Notes: a model not told the origin generated them from the sequence alone. Counted from the first letter of the stretch, positions 21,199 through 32,682 are shown. The stretch: DNA of 64,000 nt from Notospermus geniculatus (GCA_002633025.1 NMRB01001028.1:52423-116422), one strand, 5' to 3'. Made by a program: numbers and translations.

Positions 21199-21427
21199 AC
21201 AACATGACAAAGTTTCTATCAATAGAAGTGACCTGGGCACCTTTCACACATTATCACAGATTGAATGTTGTTTGAAATGTATCACAGTATCATCTTGTAT
21301 GACTATTATGTACCGGTACATATATATCTCAGTCGGGATGATTTGCAAGTTTAGTAGTTTGGACGCAAGAATGTTTAATATAAACGAAAACGAGAGTGGT
21401 CATGTGTACTCCAGATGCGGAAAAAGG
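21199..21427 (+). CDS. PAN/apple-like exon, partial gene
   Basis: An acceptor-like GGCATTCTTCAG precedes 21199 and a consensus donor AAAAAGG/GTAAGA follows 21427. The exon reads LGTFHTLSQIECCLKCITV, then a cysteine in ICKFSSLDARMF, and ends YSRCGKR. Cysteine spacing (CCxxC, then C about eight on, then ICKF) resembles the PAN/apple fold of secreted or membrane proteins, where such domains bind proteins or carbohydrates. The PAN part of the minus-strand exon at 55641-56162 has a similar layout. Neither an upstream signal peptide exon nor a downstream exon was identified. The frame is open further 5', so an earlier start (ATGGCAGCACG at 21173) is possible. Confidence 0.4.
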
Positions 21428-21437
21428 GTAAGACAAT

Positions 21438-21605
21438 AGGAGCAGTCAGCCGCGCATATTGCCAACAGATGGCAGCAAAGTTCTAGCGAACCAACGTACA
21501 GGGAAATCTACGTGATTGCTGCTCGATCAATAATGACTGGGTCCGCTATGTGCATTGAATTGGGCCGTAGTGACACTTGGTCAACTCGGTGACACTCCTA
21601 TTCTG
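21438..21605. repeat. Dispersed repeat, inverted copy at 48957
   Basis: AGCAGTCAGCCGCGCATATT and AATGACTGGGTCCGCTA, followed by AATTGGGCC and GTGACAC, recur in reverse complement at 48957-49128 with moderate divergence. It is non-coding. Confidence 0.75.
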
Positions 21606-22059
21606 CACATACCGAAAGCAGCATACTAGGCCGGTGATATCTGCAATACTGACGTATTAGATAAAGAGTTATGAGTACATGTAGTAGTAGGGGAGCCAAA
21701 GGCCAGAATTGTGCAAAATAAGGGTTGGAGGTTGCACAAAAAGATATACAATTGCTCTTAACATTTTTTGGCAGGTATACATGTATGTCTATTCTACAGG
21801 GTGTATCAAAAAAACGTAACAGTTGATATTTTCCTAAATATTTAAAAATCTAGGACAGATATTGCAAATCTATGTACGTAGGTCATCTGATGCGTATGGA
21901 TCTTAGCTTCAAAATGACACCACTCATGTTGGAATACCGTTACGCAAGACTGATCTAGCACTGTTTAAACAAAATGACCTAAAATTGCATTTGTTGCAGG
22001 GCGAGGATTCCTGTTGTTCAGACACTCTGTGCCTTATTCATTGCATAACATTCACAGAC

Positions 22060-22395
22060 ACAGACAATGTCCAGATGGTAGCGGGGGGACCAATGTACCG
22101 CTAACTTCTGAACGGTTGGATTTAGACCCTATAAATGTATTACTAACAGATAGAAATATGGGGACAGTGAATCAAATAAGCATGGTCTTAAATATTTTCA
22201 GTTGTTACATAATAAGAATTTGCAAAATGGGACCAAATAGCCCAAACATTGATTTCCACTTGCCAAACACAATTAAGAACATCCTTGGCTGATTCAGAGG
22301 CACCATGTTTCTATCAGTTGGTAATACATTTATAGGGTCTAAATCCAACCGTTCAGAAGTTAGCTGTACATTGGTCCCCCTGCCCCTGTACAATG
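22060..22395. mobile_element. Long foldback MITE, family V copy 1
   Basis: CTTCTGAACGGTTGGATTTA and AATGTATTACTAACAGATAG on the left pair with CTATCAGTTGGTAATACATT and TAAATCCAACCGTTCAGAAG on the right. The bigger relative is at 47410-48040 and a solo arm at 53796-53940. Confidence 0.8.
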
Positions 22396-22741
22396 CCGAG
22401 TCCACCAGCCCAACGGTGAAGTCAGTACCAAAACTTCAAAACGCCATAACAGGAGTTCGCAAGAGAGATGACCGAGTAGTCCTCCCGATTCTTATTTAGA
22501 ACAGCATCAATTGCTGATCAAAATCATAAATAGGGGGCCTAACATTACATGTACCCTACTAAAAATATTCATGAATTCACCCTAGAAACACCCTTCGGGA
22601 ACACCGCAGGGACACCCAAGAAAACACCACACAGGATGACAGGGTGTTTCTTGGGTGGTTCCAATGGTGTCCCAATGGTGACTCAGCGGTGTCCCAATGG
22701 GTAAAATGAAACAGTCCCACCTCACAGACTCAGAGACGTCA

Positions 22742-24423
22742 TTGTGAGGTGTCCTGTGGTGCACCATATCTATGTGGTGGTACAGTCAGTGGTGTTCTAT
22801 GCTGGTCTGAGGTGTCCTGTGGTGCCCCATATCTATGTGGTGGTACAGTCAGTGGTGTTCTATGGTGGTCTGAGGTGTCCTGTGGTGGCCCATTGCATCC
22901 ACCATTGGATACCCCTGAACACCCTTGACACCACTTGTTCCACCACAGGACATGCATGGTCCCACCACAGCACACCCCTAAATCACCATAGAACACCATT
23001 GGCACACCACATAAACACCCTAAAACACCTTTGAACACCTTTCATCCACCTCAGACACATTTTTAGTAGGGTACTCCACGACGAATCATGAGTACATTCG
23101 CAGTCGACCTAGACTCGGAACCCAGTCGTTGTGTCGCTCCGGCAGCCGCGCTACACTCCACAAACGACTGGGAAAGCAGGCTGCAAAATCAGCGGCTAGC
23201 GTACCGACAACAACAACGGATGTGAATGAGTTCAGCCAATCAGAAACTGCGTCTTCAACGGCCGTCGTCTGCTCTTTGCAAGATGTCAAATCAGTTGAAT
23301 TATATCGCAACTTTCTTCGAGGTCAAGGACGGCATCCTGGTGCCTAATTTCTAGACGGGCGAGAGGCTCTGGTAAATTTCATCAATAACAACCAATCAAA
23401 AGTTTGCCAGATTTCCCCTAGTAGATTGCTTTCGGGCAATTTCATTGGTCGATATGGTCGTTGTGGTCGTCGGTACGCTAGCCGCTGATTTTGCAGCTTG
23501 CTTTCCCAGTCGTTTGTGGAGTGTAGCGCGGCGGCCGGAGCGACACAACGACTGGGTCCCGAGTCTAAGTCGACCTGACTCGAGTTAAGATTCACTGCAC
23601 GCAGATGCTGCCTGTTCAAAGATGAGCACACACATTTTCACGAATATTGTGAGCCTGAGCCTGACCATACTTTCTTCACTTGATGCCGAATGTTTCGTCG
23701 CGGCGCAGGCAATCACATGCATTTGACATGTGCGACCTGACATCGACATGATCAGGAAGTAATAGGGCAGCTCTGCAGATTCATCAGGCTGATTTCATTC
23801 GTAGCACACTACTTCTGCCAGCCATCACCTTGGTTTATATCATTGAATGATGCGTGACAATTACTGATCAGATCATAAAATACTTAGTGAGGTATTCATC
23901 TTTAAAATGTCTCTACTGATCCTTCAACATTCACCATGGCAGTCACACTCGTTTCATGAAACAACAGAACTTCACCTACCAGAGAGGTGACCACAGTGTC
24001 CCTGGACATTTTATTGTTGAAACGACCATTTCCTTGAGACGCTGAATTAATTAGCAACATCCTTGTCTTACGACCAAAAATTGGATGTTTCTAGTCCGTG
24101 CCGCTCGCGTCATTCCTGAATCTTTCGCATCGATTTTTTTCTCGTGACCAATGTCAAATTTTACCACTTCGCTTACGCGGTGTCTTCTACAATGCATAGA
24201 AATGAGGATTCATCACTTGAAATCATCTTTATTTTTCATGAAACTTATGCTTTAAACATGTAGAGAGATAATTTGATGGTAGTGATCCATGAAGTCAACT
24301 GAAAAACAATTAGTTGAAAATTTTAAAAAATTGCATGCTCGCATCAATTTCCGCTGGACAAGAAACAGACAATAGTTTTTGCTTGGCCTCAGAGGGATGG
24401 CAACAAATTCCATTGGCATGTCA
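22742..24423. repeat. Tandem segmental duplication, unit 1
   Basis: This segment is repeated with high identity at 24684-26371, an offset of 1942-1952 bases. It starts with a minisatellite of about 60-bp units (22742-22890, GTCCTGTGGTGC and TATGTGGTGGTACAGTCAGT), contains a MULE-like MITE (23110-23577), and ends near CCATTGGCATGTCA. Frames on both strands repeat in both copies but show no domain. Confidence 0.9.
23110..23577. mobile_element. MULE-like MITE in duplication unit 1
   Basis: Arms of about 110 bp begin TAGACTCGGAACCCAGTCGT and end in the complement. AGTCGACC flanks both sides (23102-23109 and 23578-23585), an 8-base direct repeat that may be a trimmed 9-bp duplication. Relatives are at 25052-25503 and 43263-43656. 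Confidence 0.85.
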
Positions 24424-24625
24424 GGATTTTCTATCAATGAAGAAAGTTTTTACAGGGCATTTTCATTCTCACCTTCTGAATTATGATATCTTATGATTAT
24501 CTTTTATTAAAACGTTATCAAACTTGCGAGAAAAGATGTTCTTCATATAATTTGGGAACATTTTGGAGTGCTTTCATAATTTTCACACAGTTTGCAACTA
24601 AGGAAGCTTTCCTGAGGATGTACAG
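24424..24625. other. Spacer between duplication units
   Basis: About 200 bases here have no counterpart after unit 2, and no gene is seen. They either mark the junction of the duplication or were inserted later. Confidence 0.5.
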
Positions 24626-26371
24626 TGGTGTCCTGTGGTGCCCAACATCTCTGTGGTGGTAGAGTCAGTGGTGTTCTATGGTGGTCTGCAGTGTCCTGTG
24701 GTGCACCATATCTATGTGGTGGTACAGTCAGTGGTGTTCTATGCTGATCTGAGGTGTCCTGTGGTGCCCCATATCTATGTGGTGGTACAGTCAGTGGTGT
24801 TCTATGGTGGTCTGAGGTGTCCTGTGGTGGCCCATTGCATCCACCATTGGATACCCCTGAACACCCTTGACACCACTTGTTCCACCACAGGACATGCATG
24901 GTCCCACCACAGCACACCCCTAAATCACCATAGAACACCATTGGCACACCACATAAACACCCTAAAACACCTTTGAACACCTTTCATCCACCTCAGACAC
25001 ATTTTTAGTAGGGTACTCCACGACGAATCATGAGTACATTCGCAGTCGACCTAGACTCGGGACCCAGTCGTTGTGTCGCTCCGGCAGCCGCGCTACACTC
25101 CACAAACGACTGGGAAAGCAGGCTGCAAAATCAGCGGCTAGCGTACCGACAACAACAACGGATGTGAATGAGTTCAGCCAATCAGAAACTGCGTCTTCAA
25201 CGGCCGTCGTCTGCTCTTTGCAAGATGTCAAATCAGCTGAATTATATCGCAGCTTTCTTCGAGGTCAAGGACGGTATCCTGGTGCCTAATTTCTAGACGG
25301 GCGAGAGGCTCTGGTAAATTTCATCAATAACAACCAATCAAAAGTTTGCCAGATTTCCCCTAGTAGATTGCTTTCGGGCAATTTCATTGGTCGAGATGGT
25401 CGTTGTGGTCGTCGGTACGCTAGCCGCTGATTTTGCAGCTTGCTTTCCCAGTCGTTTGTGGAGTGTAGCGCGGCGGCCGGAGCGACACAACGACTGGGTC
25501 CCGACCTGACTCGAGTTAAGTCGACCTGACTCGAGTTAAGATTCACTGCACGCAGATGCTGCCTGTTCAAAGATGAGCACACACATTTTCACGAATATTG
25601 TGAGCCTGAGCCTGACCATACTTCCTTCACTTGATGCCGAATGTTTCGTCGCGGCGCAGGCAATCACATGCATTTGACATGTGCGACCTGACATCGACAT
25701 GATCAGGAAGTAATAGGGCGGCTCTGCAGATTCATCAGGCTGATTTCATTCGTAGCACACTACTTCTGCCAGCCATCACCTTGGTTTATATCATTGAATG
25801 ATGCGCGACAATTACTGATCAGATCATAAAATACCTTAGTGAGGTATTCATCTTTAAAATGTCTCTACTGATCCTTCAACATTCACCATGGCAGTCACAC
25901 TCGTTTCATGAAACAACAGAACTTCACCTACCAGAGAGGTGACCACAGTGTCCACAGTGTCCCTGGACATTTTATTGTTGAAACGACCATTTTCTTTGAG
26001 ACGCTGAATTAATTAGCAACATCCTTGTCTTACGACCAAAAATTGGATGTTTCTTTTCCGTGCCGCTCGCGTCATTCCTGAATCTTTCGCATCGATTTTT
26101 TCTCGTGACCAATGTCAAATTTTACCACTTCGCTTACGCGGTGATGCATAGAAATGAGGATTCATCACTTGAAATCATCTTTATTTTTCATGAAACTTAT
26201 GCTTTAAACATGTAGAGAGATTATTTGATGGTAGTGATCCATGAAGTCAACTGAAAAACAATTAGTTGAAAATGTTAAAAAATTGCATGCTCGCATCAAT
26301 TTCCGCTGGACAAGAAACAGACAATAGTTTTTGCTTGGCCTCAGAGGGATGGCAACAAATTCCATTGACAT
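24626..26371. repeat. Tandem segmental duplication, unit 2
   Basis: The homologous part runs 24684-26371, with one extra minisatellite unit at 24626-24684. Differences from unit 1 include a CACAGTGTC duplication near 25948, loss of TCTTCTACAA near 26143, and an internal duplication of CGACCTGACTCGAGTTAAG near 25504-25541. Confidence 0.9.
25052..25505. mobile_element. MULE-like MITE in duplication unit 2
   Basis: Same arms as 23110-23577, but the right tip has lost GAGTCTA, where a short CGACCTGACTCGAG duplication follows. It was carried by the segmental duplication rather than inserted independently. Confidence 0.8.
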
Positions 26372-26470
26372 GTCACAGAGAAGATATAATGTTCGGACTA
26401 CGGACTCTTCTCCTTGACAGTCAAGACGATGTTTATGATAAATGCGCTACCCAACGACCCCAACCAGGGC

Positions 26471-27153
26471 CTGGGGCCATATGCATAAAACTACGTAAGT
26501 ATGAAAATCCCAAGGGATTCCCTCAAACCACCACTAAAGTGGAAATCTTAACTAAAGGGAGATGCAGAAAGCTACTTTGGAATAGTGAAAGCCTCAAAAT
26601 CACCCTTAACTCTAAGTGTGGTCAAAGTTCCCTTAACTGACTCCTTAACTTCACAGTTGTGGCAGGCACAGGTTGGAATGTGCTATCCATGCTGTTTTTA
26701 ATGCATGCTAGCCAAATAGGCAGGGGAAATTATGTGCTAGGCTAGCGTAGGATAACATTGAACTGTGCCAAGGATTTTGATTTGACAGACATGTATCCCC
26801 TTTCTGTCCTACCAATTTGGTAACCTCTTTTTTGTTTTCCACCGTTAATAGCCACTTTACAGAATTCCTAACATACTAAAATGTGCATTACAGCATTGCC
26901 TGCAGTGATGTTCATGTACATGCAGCCTACATTTGAGAAACCTTCCTTAGTATAACACTCAAGAAATCTGGGAAACCCCTTGAATACAGAAATTTCATTG
27001 GTTGACACCACAATTCCTGGAAATACTTTAGTTAAGGGTTGCCCTTAGCTGAGTATGCCCTTAGTTTGTTTTATGCATGGTAAAGTGAAATCCTTAGACT
27101 TTAAGGGTGAGTTTTACACTTAACTTAGGGAAGTTTTATGCATATGGCCCCTG
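26471..27153. mobile_element. TIR element with TATGCATAAAAC ends
   Basis: CTGGGGCCATATGCATAAAAC opens the element (20-base core) and GTTTTATGCATATGGCCCC closes it. Near both ends lie CCTTAA/TTAAGG words. There is no transposase frame. A fragment of the same family is at 15290-15690. Confidence 0.75.
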
Positions 27154-27299
27154 GGCCTTGTGGCCAAGTGGACTAAAACCCAGAGACGATGACTGACGAT
27201 AAACATTGCACTGAAGGCAATGAAGAAATCTTGCATCAGGCCTATTTGCCTGCATGAAGCCACACGTAAATTAGTTTGATCCAGCAGAGTTCTTTTCAG
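27154..27299. other. Intron-like sequence ending in acceptor
   Basis: No coding signal is seen. It ends AGAGTTCTTTTCAG, a good 3' splice site for the exon at 27300. Confidence 0.5.
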
Positions 27300-28235
27300 A
27301 GGGGAAGGAAAATCATCTACCGTCTTCGTCGAGAAGTTCAACTTAAAAATCGAGAATTGGTCTCGAATTTTTACTATAACCATAGGAATGATGTCATCAT
27401 CCTGACGAAATTCTTACCCTCCGATAATAAAAGGAAATCATTAACAGCGGTAATATGGTTAAAGGTGAACCCAGTTTCTGGAAACGTGCAGTACCTTCTC
27501 AAAGAAATGAAAATATTTCCTGTTTTTATCGTTGGTGAGTTTGAGGAGTATGTAATTGTGACAAGCCAAAAACAATTTGATATGTTTGCTTTCCTGGGAA
27601 TTGACGGACAACTAAAAGGACAGCTTTATTTTGCCTCTTCTGTGCTTAAGATGACAGAATGCAGGGATGTTAAGTTCATTTTTTGTCCGTACTCGCATTA
27701 CGCAATTGTTCGAGTACTTCACATGAACGATTATCGTACAATCATGTGTACATACCAGTACACGGAACAATCGACAGGACGTCTTTTTCTTGGACTCAAG
27801 TGTCCTGAGGAACACCGATGCTCAAGACACGTAGCCACATCAAATAATGGTTCATATGCATTCTGTCCATGGCTGCTATCACAGGGAGCCTTAATTACCT
27901 TATACGACGCAAAAAAGCATGTAAGCATGAAGTTATTTATCTCTGTGACTGAAGTGATCGAAGTTTTTTTCATAATGCTCAATGACATATATCGGTTGAT
28001 ATTAATTGGTACCACAAAAAAACGACTTTTGCTCATCAATTGGTCCAAGGGTGTGAATTCTTATAAGATAACGCCAGACGATTTCCAGCATTTCAATGGG
28101 AGTCAAAATTTTGTCCTCTTGAATTCAGGGGACCTTATCCAGTTGACCACGCTCAGAAACAACAGCGACGATCCCCAGTTGACGGAACTCAAGATTTATT
28201 CACCGATTACAGGATGCAGTGATCGAGAGGGCTAG
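27300..28235 (+). CDS. Terminal-type exon, propeller-like protein, family unknown
   Basis: An acceptor (TTCTTTTCAG) precedes 27300, and 311 codons run open to the TAG at 28233-28235. This suits a last coding exon in phase 0; no in-frame ATG gives a better start. The translation (RGRKIIYRLRREVQLKN at the start) is a series of hydrophobic beta-strand-like blocks separated by polar turns: NDVIILTKFLP, LTAVIWLKVNP, EYVIVTSQKQFDMFAFLG, GQLKGQLYF, YAIVRVLHM, LITLYDAKKHV, RLILIGTTKKRLLLINW and NFVLLNSGDLIQLTTL. That pattern is typical of beta-propellers (NHL or WD class), often the C-terminal part of TRIM-like proteins, but no diagnostic motif is seen. A frameshifted paralogue is at 14300-15155. Upstream exons were not found. 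Confidence 0.6.
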   Translation, partial: RGRKIIYRLRREVQLKNRELVSNFYYNHRNDVIILTKFLPSDNKRKSLTAVIWLKVNPVSGNVQYLLKEMKIFPVFIVGEFEEYVIVTSQKQFDMFAFLGIDGQLKGQLYFASSVLKMTECRDVKFIFCPYSHYAIVRVLHMNDYRTIMCTYQYTEQSTGRLFLGLKCPEEHRCSRHVATSNNGSYAFCPWLLSQGALITLYDAKKHVSMKLFISVTEVIEVFFIMLNDIYRLILIGTTKKRLLLINWSKGVNSYKITPDDFQHFNGSQNFVLLNSGDLIQLTTLRNNSDDPQLTELKIYSPITGCSDREG

Positions 28236-28289
28236 GCCTCGGACATTTTTTTTGAAAAGTTATTGTACAAGCAACGAGTTCCAAGACTT

Positions 28290-28520
28290 GGTTTTGTGTT
28301 GTATTTGTATCTTTCCCTCAGGGCCGAAGCCAAAGCATTATTAGCCCTGATAGGTATGGAGGAGGCCATCTCAAGCTGTGCATGTTCCTCTCTTGGATGG
28401 GGTCTTTTACTTGCCCTTGCAGGCAAAAGGTATACAAGGCACCACGGCTTATTACACTCCCATGTGATGGGCCTAAAGAGCTAAGGAATATTAAATCCAT
28501 ATAGCCCAGGCTGGATTTGC
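28290..28520 (-). repeat. SINE, tRNA-derived, diverged
   Basis: GTATTTGTATCTTTCCCTCAGGGCCGAAGC, compared over CAGGGCCGAAGC, then AGGAGGCCATCTCAAGCTG, GGGGTCTTTTACTTGCCCTT and CAAGGCACCACGGC match the SINE at 46838-47122. The tRNA-like head (GCCCAGGCTGGATTTGCAT) is decayed. The internal open frames are chance. Confidence 0.8.
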
Positions 28521-28799
28521 ATAGTCTTTAATGCCGAGGACAGCAAATTTCTCGTTAAACCATTCATAGATTCACTGATGCAGTGGCAAATGATTTTACA
28601 CAAACAAGATCAATATGGGTCCATTTGAAACGAAGAAGTTAGTCTCAACACATTTTGTCTCCATCTTTTCATTAGGAGAAAAGGACAACTATTAAAAACA
28701 ACGCTTAGGAGATATACAAATGTAGAAGATGGTTTGTTAAATCAATACATATATTCTATTGATCTAGCATGATATAATAAAAGGGGTCACTCCAGAAAT

Positions 28800-29640
28800 T
28801 TCGCAAATTCTTCAGGCTCACGTCTGTTTGAAGGCGACTTTATTCTCAATTTTAATGAGCTGTGAGGTCCCATGCACTGCTGACACCAAGCGGTAACAAC
28901 TGGAAATAACCATTCCATCAAACGCTAGGCCCTTCCTCTTTACAATGAACTTAAAATAGGCTGTAATCCATGTGTACGCCCATATCAAAGTTTCATGCCA
29001 TTTTTTCGACGGTTAGAAGACTATCTTAAAAAATCGTTCTATAGTGGTATTAATACAGGGATCTCTCACTAAGCTAAAGTCGATTGCTTCATGAAGAATC
29101 AGTTTGCCAATATTTCTAATTTTCGGCAGCCGTTTCGAGTAGGTCTACACAATGAAATAGAATACAACTCACAATAGGCTATAATCCATGTGTACGCCCA
29201 TATCAAAATTTCATGCCATTTTTTCGACAGTTAGAAGACTATCTTAAAAAATCGTTCTATAGTGGTATACAGGGATCTCTCACTAAGCTAAAGTCGATTG
29301 CTTCATGAAGAATCAATTTGCCAATATTTCTAATTTTCGGCAGCCGTTTCGAGTAGGCCTACACAATAAAATACAATACAACGTGTCTCCCATTCACATA
29401 AACTAACCACAACGTTTGCCATATATGGTCATCGCACTACACGAGAAAGACATGCACACAAAGCACTACGTTCAAACGGTCGTGGGCTGGCACTTTCAAG
29501 TCGAGCTACCAGAAGTGTAATGAGCTGGATCCCAACATTACAAGTAAATCTGAAATAAAGAAACCCCGTGCAAATACGAGGTGTGGGAAGTAATAGTTGA
29601 ATAGAAACAAAGCCCACTCTAAAAAATTTCTCGTCGTACT
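28800..29640. repeat. Interspersed repeat W with internal duplication
   Basis: A unit of about 220 bases (TCCATGTGTACGCCCATATC, ATCTTAAAAAATCGTTCTAT, TCACTAAGCTAAAGTCGATT) occurs twice in tandem, at about 28936-29153 and 29161-29370. The flanks GTCCCATGCACTGCTGAC and GAGAAAGACATGCACACAAA recur inverted at 61230-61900, so this is one family in opposite orientation. Confidence 0.8.
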
Positions 29641-30700
29641 GACAAGCTGGAACACGTTCCCAGCCATATGCTTAAATTGACAGGATCTATCTTGTCAGTT
29701 CACAAGTTTTCAACTTGTCATCCTCGGATAAAGACATCTTATCATTGAAACAAATACATCTTGTCATTCAGGCTAAACAAAAATCAAAAATTATGCGCCA
29801 AGAGACTGTTATATGGTAGTTACAAGTACTAACAACAAGTACATATGACAGAAAAACCCTACCTAATTTCAGAGCCCACGACGGGATTCGAACCTACGAC
29901 CTATGAATCATACAAACTACAAGACATAACCCCTAAACCCACGCGGCTAATGAGGCACCGATGGTAACAGCATTCTCCGAGTTAGAAATTGAGCGATGAA
30001 TGTGAGGGAAGCGCATGCGGAATAATGTCCTGCCACCTGCAACTTATCGCCATAACTAGAGATCTTATCAACTGACAAACTCAGTCGACCCGCAAAGGTC
30101 CTTTTCCACGGCAGGTTTATTTTGCGCGCGGGAAAACAATAGGCGATCGGGGCACTCGACGAGGCTTCTCGAGTACCTCATTCGAGAAATCGGACACCTA
30201 GCACAAAAGTGCGTTTATCGAGGAGACCGTTCAAATTCAACCACATAAACCATATATCAGTGTTTAGCTAAGACGTTGAGCTTTCCATTTAAGTGTAATT
30301 TATTTTGGAATAAAGCAAACGAGTGAAGAGAAATCATTTAAGAAATTTCATCCTCCGCACAGAAATGGAGGTCATTTGCAGTATCGCCATAACTCCATAA
30401 ATACTTGCCCGCATAAAAGCAGCAAAACTGAATAGACGAAGAAACTGTCAATCTCCAATCTGGTCTGTCCGACGTACTGATTGATTGTGGGGCATCTGGT
30501 ACAGGTGATGCAGTAGACAACATTTCTGCTGTCACAATCCATGTGGCTCCTCAGGCGAAGTTGATGGGACCTTCCGGTGGAGGAGCTAGTGATGTGGGAC
30601 TGGGATGGTAAGGAGATGCAGAGTTCACATTTCCGACCCCTCTTAGGTCCTTTCCGTGAGCATAATGATACATTGTACCTTTGAATGTGAATACGTTATT
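29641..30700. other. No gene; tRNA-like SINE head at 29876-29950
   Basis: On the minus strand AGCCGCGTGGGTTTAGGGGT (A-box-like) and GTAGGTTCGAATCCCG (B box) suggest a tRNA-derived repeat head. Around 30102-30140, GGTCCTTTTCCACGGCAGG recalls the foldback family at 3814. The rest is unremarkable. Confidence 0.45.
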
Positions 30701-31072
30701 TCAATTAATTTTCCTTTTCGGAAAACAAAATTGATAACTCGTTTTATCTACATTTACAGTGAGTTTCCATTGTCTGCATTGCGTATCAAGTGCATCAATG
30801 GCGGTACCACTGATACCAGTTTTTACCATAAGGCAGCTCTGCATACTATCAAAGGCCTTACTATAATCAGCCATAAGACAAACGAGTTTTTTTTCCTCTG
30901 CTTTAAAAAATAAATCTATAAAAGACCTCAAGGCAAAACAAGGATCTAAAGTAAAACCTTCCCTACAAGCCAGCTTGGTTAGAACGGAGGATTCTGTTTA
31001 CCTCAGAAAATTTGTTGAACCTTTTGTTCAAAATAGATGTGAACACCTCCCCAAGACAACTCAGGGGAGTTA
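30701..31072 (-). pseudogene. LINE reverse transcriptase fragment
   Basis: Reading down the minus strand, one frame gives SCLGEVFTSILNKRFNKF and ILRSNQAG. After a shift near 30970 another frame gives REGFTLDPCFALRSFIDL and KKLVCLMADYSKAFDS, then a deletion leads to QWKLTVNVDKTSYQF. The block order is that of non-LTR (L2/CR1/Jockey-like) reverse transcriptases, including the Asp-containing motif before KAFD. The catalytic YADD-type block is missing, so the copy is dead. A MITE (31071-31212) abuts the 5' side. Confidence 0.75.
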
Positions 31073-31212
31073 AGCCGACAAAACTCAATGCGTTAGGGGT
31101 GTTTTTAAAGTGGACTGACCCAACGCTGTCGACTCGTCATTCAGACAGGTCAGTCGATTTTAACAGTCACCCCTAACGCATCGAGTTTTGCCGCAAATGT
31201 GCGCTTGGCTTA
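31071..31212. mobile_element. MITE with AGGGGTGTTTTTAAAG arms, copy 2
   Basis: TAAGCCGACAAAACTCAATG with GGGGTGTTTTTAAAGTGGAC on the left, and ATCGAGTTTTGCCGC on the right, match the copy at 17703-17829, including the central CCCAACGCTGTCGACTC. Confidence 0.8.
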
Positions 31213-31256
31213 AGACCTATGGTTTGTGGCGTCCGTAGGTTTGCCTTTGTTTTGGT

Positions 31257-31350
31257 TTTGTGTTTGTATTAGATTTTCCCGTCAGGGCCGAAGCCATAGA
31301 ATTATTGGCCCTGGTAAATACGGAAGAGGCCATCTCAAACTATCAATGCT
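31257..31350 (-). repeat. SINE fragment, truncated
   Basis: GTTTGTATTAGATTTTCCCG, TCAGGGCCGAAGCCATAG and TATTGGCCCTGGTAAATACG match the tail of the SINE family. The head is missing. Confidence 0.75.
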
Positions 31351-31369
31351 TGCCAGGAGTAGCCAGTAG

Positions 31370-31523
31370 TTAGCGATGTTAAGGCCAGCGCACACGTTCA
31401 ACAAAATGCAGGCGATCACAGAGGCGACTGCTGAAGCGACTTGATTTGAGCCAATCAGCAGCGCCATTTTCAGTCGCCCCTCTGATCGCCGGCATTTTGT
31501 TTAACGTGTGCGCTGGCCTTTAC
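31370..31523. mobile_element. Foldback MITE with AAGGCCAGCGCACACG ends
   Basis: AAGGCCAGCGCACACGTTCA pairs with AACGTGTGCGCTGGCCTT, and ATGCAGGCGATCACAGAGG pairs with CCTCTGATCGCCGGCAT. It is non-coding. Confidence 0.85.
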
Positions 31524-31809
31524 CTGATTCTATTACATGTAATTCAAGACTTTCAGATAAACCACCGTCATAAATCCAGGCGCTCTGAATGTCTTCATTC
31601 GAAACTGCATCAACGCCACAGGCTTTACCAGATTTGATGCCCTAAACTATGGAACGATCTGTAATCTGATACAACAGTCACCTGAATAGGAGCCAATCAG
31701 GATATCCAGAGAGAGTCGCCATCTTTATGTTGAACATCCAAGGTAAGTGAGGCCGCGTAAGTGAGACAGGGAAAGTGGAACTGACGTCTATATATCGCAC
31801 GCCGAAGTG

Positions 31810-32160
31810 GACAAAAGTCTGAATTAATATCCACATTAAATCGATTTAATGTACACATTAAATCGATTTAATACCACCATTAATTCGATTGAATGTCCAC
31901 ATTAATTCAAGCTACTACTTCCGCCGATAAATACACAATCTACCAATCAGAGGAGAGTTTTTAGCGCGGTTGTGCATGGCCGCGAATTAATGTAGATATA
32001 AAATGGAATTGATGTCCACATAAAGAAGTCTCCTCTGATTGGTCGATTGTGCATTTATCGGCGGAAGTATAGCTGCTTGAATTAATGTGGACATTAAATC
32101 GATTTAATGGTGGTAAGTCGATTTAATGTCGACATAAATCGAATAAATGTCCAGATTCTT
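31810..32160. mobile_element. AT-rich foldback element
   Basis: CACATTAAATCGATTTAATG-type words repeat in both directions, and CTTCCGCCGATAAAT near 31919 pairs with ATTTATCGGCGGAAG near 32054. The outer tips are GTCTGAATTAATATCCAC and AATGTCCAGATTC. Confidence 0.75.
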
Positions 32161-32347
32161 GCCTCCATTCAGTTCTACACTCTCAACATAATTCAAACTA
32201 ACATCAAGGATACATGCTCTTCACTAATACTTCACCTGTCTTGGTGATATTGCAAGGCCAGTAGTGGGTTCAAGACCTAAGGCCTACACACAGACAGACG
32301 GAGATTTTTGCAGCCCGAGGTATATCTCGCCTCCCCTGCACCCCCCC

Positions 32348-32682
32348 NNNNNNNNNNNNNNNNNNNNNNNNNNNNNNNNNNNNNNNNNNNNNNNNNNNNN
32401 NNNNNNNNNNNNNNNNNNNNNNNNNNNNNNNNNNNNNNNNNNNNNNNNNNNNNNNNNNNNNNNNNNNNNNNNNNNNNNNNNNNNNNNNNNNNNNNNNNNN
32501 NNNNNNNNNNNNNNNNNNNNNNNNNNNNNNNNNNNNNNNNNNNNNNNNNNNNNNNNNNNNNNNNNNNNNNNNNNNNNNNNNNNNNNNNNNNNNNNNNNNN
32601 NNNNNNNNNNNNNNNNNNNNNNNNNNNNNNNNNNNNNNNNNNNNNNNNNNNNNNNNNNNNNNNNNNNNNNNNNNNNNNNNNN
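32348..32682. other. Assembly gap of 335 N
   Basis: The gap is bordered by seven C on the left and 27 C on the right. It probably reflects a homopolymer or GC-rich tract that failed to assemble. Translations that span it have no meaning. Confidence 0.99.

Noticed and set aside
22739-23038. Cysteine-rich minus-strand frame, repeated at 24543-24980
   Set aside because: It is a translation of the GGTGTCCTGTGGTGC minisatellite and its flank.
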